The notes under the pieces are model-generated. The model searched no databases, had not been told where the DNA came from, and saw only the letters and a program-made list of their open reading frames with translations. Positions 62,072 to 64,000 of a DNA stretch of 64,000 bases are shown one piece after another. Position 1 is the stretch's first letter. Every line of letters starts with the position of its first letter. The DNA is taken from assembly GCF_021602345.1 (NCBI RefSeq), contig NZ_BQID01000015.1, positions 62,001 to 126,000 of the forward strand, given 5' to 3'. This stretch comes from Pseudomonas pharyngis (lineage in GTDB: Bacteria > Pseudomonadota > Gammaproteobacteria > Pseudomonadales > Pseudomonadaceae). Position numbers and translations under genes: made by a program.

Positions 62072-63064
62072 TCACTCGTCCTGACAGGCTTGCTGGCGCA
62101 AGTAATTCTGCTCTTTCAGGTAATCACTAATTACCTCGTCACCAAACTCTTTGCGCAAGCCTTCTCTAGCCAGTCCGATATGCTTGAAATAGAAACCCTT
62201 TCCTGATCCAGCTTTAAAAGCGTGGGATTCATCCGAATTCATTATTTCATTGTAATGTTTATTTATTAGATCGGTGAGTTGGCCGCTCGTTTTTATCCCG
62301 AAGTCGTGTAAATCAATTAACAGATCGTCAAGATCTTCGTCCGGTCCTTTATTTTGCGCAGGAAAGTGCTTGGAGAGAATTGTTTCAATGATATCCACAT
62401 TGAGAATATCGTCCCGATTGCCCTCTTTAGCATTTTGTTCTATGTAAAGTTCCCGAGCGTCTAGAATTCTGTCAAATTCGACGTCCACACATTCAAGAAG
62501 TGCTGAGGCTCGATTTATTGAGCGAAGTAGTGGTCGAGGAACGCTCTTTTCTTTCTTGTATTGAAGCTTATGAGATACGGCTGCCCAGATGTGTTGAGCG
62601 AGGGTGCGGACCTGTATTTCAATACGAATTGCACCTAAATCATTCCAAGAAGGAACATTGAGCCACTCTTTAGGCAGCTCTACTACAAAATGCTTTGACT
62701 GGTAACCAAATTGGGATTCTGTAAGTCTGAGAGCTGTATCTTCCGAAGAGATTACGTTTAAATTTGTATTTAGTATTGCTTCGACCGCTGAGATGTCTTT
62801 TTGAAACAATAAGATAAGTCTCACCCCCAAGAAATCGTCTAGATCTACAAGCTTATCAAGGCTTAGGGACTTTCTTACAATTTTATCCTCGATAGATTGC
62901 CAGTCCTTTACTCTCGCCTCAATTGGCACACCTAAGGAAATATCAACTTTTTTAAGAAGATGCTCTAGTTGTGCAGTGAGTAGGACTTTTAGGCGCTCTG
63001 CCTGTTGAGATACTTGGAAATATGACTCTTTAAGCGTTGACGTATCCATTCGTGTATCACTCAC
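62072..63064 (-). CDS. RelA/SpoT-domain nucleotidyltransferase-like protein
   Basis: 330 residues. The first 190 show (p)ppGpp-synthetase blocks: ARVKDWQSIEDKIVRKS, LVDLDDFLGVRLILLF, ESQFGYQSKHFVVELP, IRIEIQVRTLAQHIWAAVSHKLQYKKE. No hydrolase or regulatory domain is present; the C-terminal 130 residues are unknown. Similar small synthetases in accessory regions can be growth-arresting toxins or phage defence effectors. The start is GTG 63064 or ATG 63049. It lies 43 nt after the stop of the ATPase-TOPRIM gene on the same strand, probably in one operon. Confidence 0.75.
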   Translation of the reverse strand: MSDTRMDTSTLKESYFQVSQQAERLKVLLTAQLEHLLKKVDISLGVPIEARVKDWQSIEDKIVRKSLSLDKLVDLDDFLGVRLILLFQKDISAVEAILNTNLNVISSEDTALRLTESQFGYQSKHFVVELPKEWLNVPSWNDLGAIRIEIQVRTLAQHIWAAVSHKLQYKKEKSVPRPLLRSINRASALLECVDVEFDRILDARELYIEQNAKEGNRDDILNVDIIETILSKHFPAQNKGPDEDLDDLLIDLHDFGIKTSGQLTDLINKHYNEIMNSDESHAFKAGSGKGFYFKHIGLAREGLRKEFGDEVISDYLKEQNYLRQQACQDE

Positions 63065-63107
63065 AATGCATGATTAATCTAATATTGGTTTATTAATCTA
63101 TCGTCCT

Positions 63108-64000
63108 TCAGTTGTTTTTTGGTGGCCTCCGAGCGGATCTGCCACCCTTCGGAATAGCAGGCATAAGAAAATTTTCAATATCTCCAATCCAGCCTGGCTT
63201 TTTTATTGGATTGTCTAGCTCAATATATTTTAGCGCGAATTTTACTTTGAAACCCTCTGAGTCGAACAGCTGCTCCAACGCCCTACGATCTGTAAAGTTT
63301 AAGTTCAAAGACAAGCTAGAGGGCCAGTCATCGTTTTCTGATGATAGCGGTGAGGATAGCCGTGAAATCAGCGGGCCATAAACCGAATGCGATTTAAAAC
63401 TTTGAATGGCTTTGATAAAGCTGATCACATTCAGCGTGTCTTCTATTACTGTTGGGGGGGAAGCGTTGTTGTCACTGGTCCTCAATAGTTCTGTGCAACA
63501 GCTTTCTTCGTTATTTTTCAGCCTGCGTATCTGGATTCCTGCCAGCGAATCCCTGCCATCAAAAGACTCGAAGCGCTTATCCGTATCAATCAAACAATAT
63601 ACTTTGCCCCGGATATCACTTCTGGAATCTTCTAACGCCAGATATAGATAATTGTAAATTTTCTTTACCGTTGGCGATCCTCCAACCGGAACTACAAATA
63701 ATTTTTGGTCTTTTAAATAGTGATTTAGATATATGCTATCTGCTGAACCTTCACAGATAATCCATCTGTAGTCGGAGCTTGTAATCGATGCAATAATAGA
63801 CTGGACAAGATCATTAATTCCCTTTAGTTCTAATTCGGCGGGCAACTCTCCCTTTGTATCAATTTTGAGCTTCTTTATATCCTCTCGAAAACACCTCAAA
63901 TCTAACAGCAGAGGAGGCTGATCACTTTTTGGGCAATAGACGGCGACCCCGTTAGATATAATTGGCATAAATCCATACCAGTGGGTCGTAATAATCACTT
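63108..64000 (-). CDS. C-terminal part of an ATPase-TOPRIM protein (OLD/PARIS-like), cut by window end
   Basis: At least 297 residues; the frame is still open at the window edge. The first visible residues, VIITTHWYGFMPI, look like the switch-histidine strand of an ABC/AAA-type ATPase, so the apparent GTG start is internal and the ATPase domain lies outside. A TOPRIM-like region follows (RWIICEGSADSIYLNHYL, VVPVGGSPTVKKIYNYL, KVYCLIDTDKRF). Such ATPase-TOPRIM proteins include OLD nucleases and the AriA/AriB pair of PARIS. It is upstream of the RelA/SpoT gene on the same strand. Confidence 0.65.
   Translation of the reverse strand, partial: VIITTHWYGFMPIISNGVAVYCPKSDQPPLLLDLRCFREDIKKLKIDTKGELPAELELKGINDLVQSIIASITSSDYRWIICEGSADSIYLNHYLKDQKLFVVPVGGSPTVKKIYNYLYLALEDSRSDIRGKVYCLIDTDKRFESFDGRDSLAGIQIRRLKNNEESCCTELLRTSDNNASPPTVIEDTLNVISFIKAIQSFKSHSVYGPLISRLSSPLSSENDDWPSSLSLNLNFTDRRALEQLFDSEGFKVKFALKYIELDNPIKKPGWIGDIENFLMPAIPKGGRSARRPPKNN

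Overview
The window looks like a chromosome segment of a Pseudomonas of the P. fluorescens complex. The evidence is the GC-rich coding, the core-gene order mlaA–rssB–rssC–tal, the closely matching protein families throughout, and Pseudomonas-type REP palindromes. Everything here was read by eye from sequence and translation; no database search was run.

Region 1 (1-5 kb) is core genome: a DUF4404 protein, a HAD-fold protein without the usual catalytic aspartates, the lipid-asymmetry protein MlaA, the RssB/RssC stress-signalling pair, and transaldolase. Most of these genes are separated by clear hairpin terminators.

Region 2 (5.1-28.9 kb) is a Wzx/Wzy-type exopolysaccharide locus. A divergent secreted glycosidase precedes a tightly packed rightward operon: Wzb-like phosphatase, Wzc-like kinase, one glycosyltransferase, pyruvyl transferase, flippase, polymerase, acyltransferase and SGNH esterase/transferase. 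Then come galU and galE (UDP-Glc and UDP-Gal supply), a stand-alone phosphomannomutase C-terminal domain, a GfcA/YjbE-like peptide, a Wza-like export lipoprotein, YjbF/YjbG/YjbH homologues, the priming glucose transferase, two receiver-less winged-helix regulators and uppP. A priming transferase plus only one glycosyltransferase suggests a disaccharide repeat of glucose and galactose carrying pyruvate and an acyl group, as in the galactoglucan marginalan (inference).

Region 3 (28.9-45.5 kb) starts at dusA, a known integration site. A tyrosine integrase sits against the 5' end of dusA, followed by an AT-rich two-gene cassette: a KAP-family NTPase and a NACHT ATPase with 14 leucine-rich repeats. 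This resembles a bacterial NLR-type anti-phage system and is the best candidate here for an undescribed system. The rest is a cryptic lambdoid prophage: a leftward early operon (including a cytosine methyltransferase whose DNA carries a second long frame), CI-like repressor, Cro-like protein, a structured C4-like RNA, CII-like regulator, TraR-like protein, Toprim/VapE primase-helicase, Q-like antiterminator, holin and small terminase. No large terminase, capsid, tail or lysis enzyme follows, so the prophage is truncated.

Region 4 (45.6-60.4 kb) is an orphan type VI secretion effector cluster behind a candidate sigma-54 promoter and a large palindrome: Hcp, VgrG, an RHS toxin with an HNH-like tip plus immunity gene, a PAAR protein, and a second, paralogous RHS toxin with a deaminase-like tip plus immunity gene.

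Region 5 (60.8-64 kb) is AT-rich accessory DNA on the minus strand: a protein perhaps related to AcrVA2-family proteins, a RelA/SpoT-domain protein, and the C-terminal part of an ATPase-TOPRIM protein (OLD/PARIS-like) that runs off the window. This may be part of a second defence module. No rRNA, tRNA, CRISPR array or intact insertion sequence was recognised.
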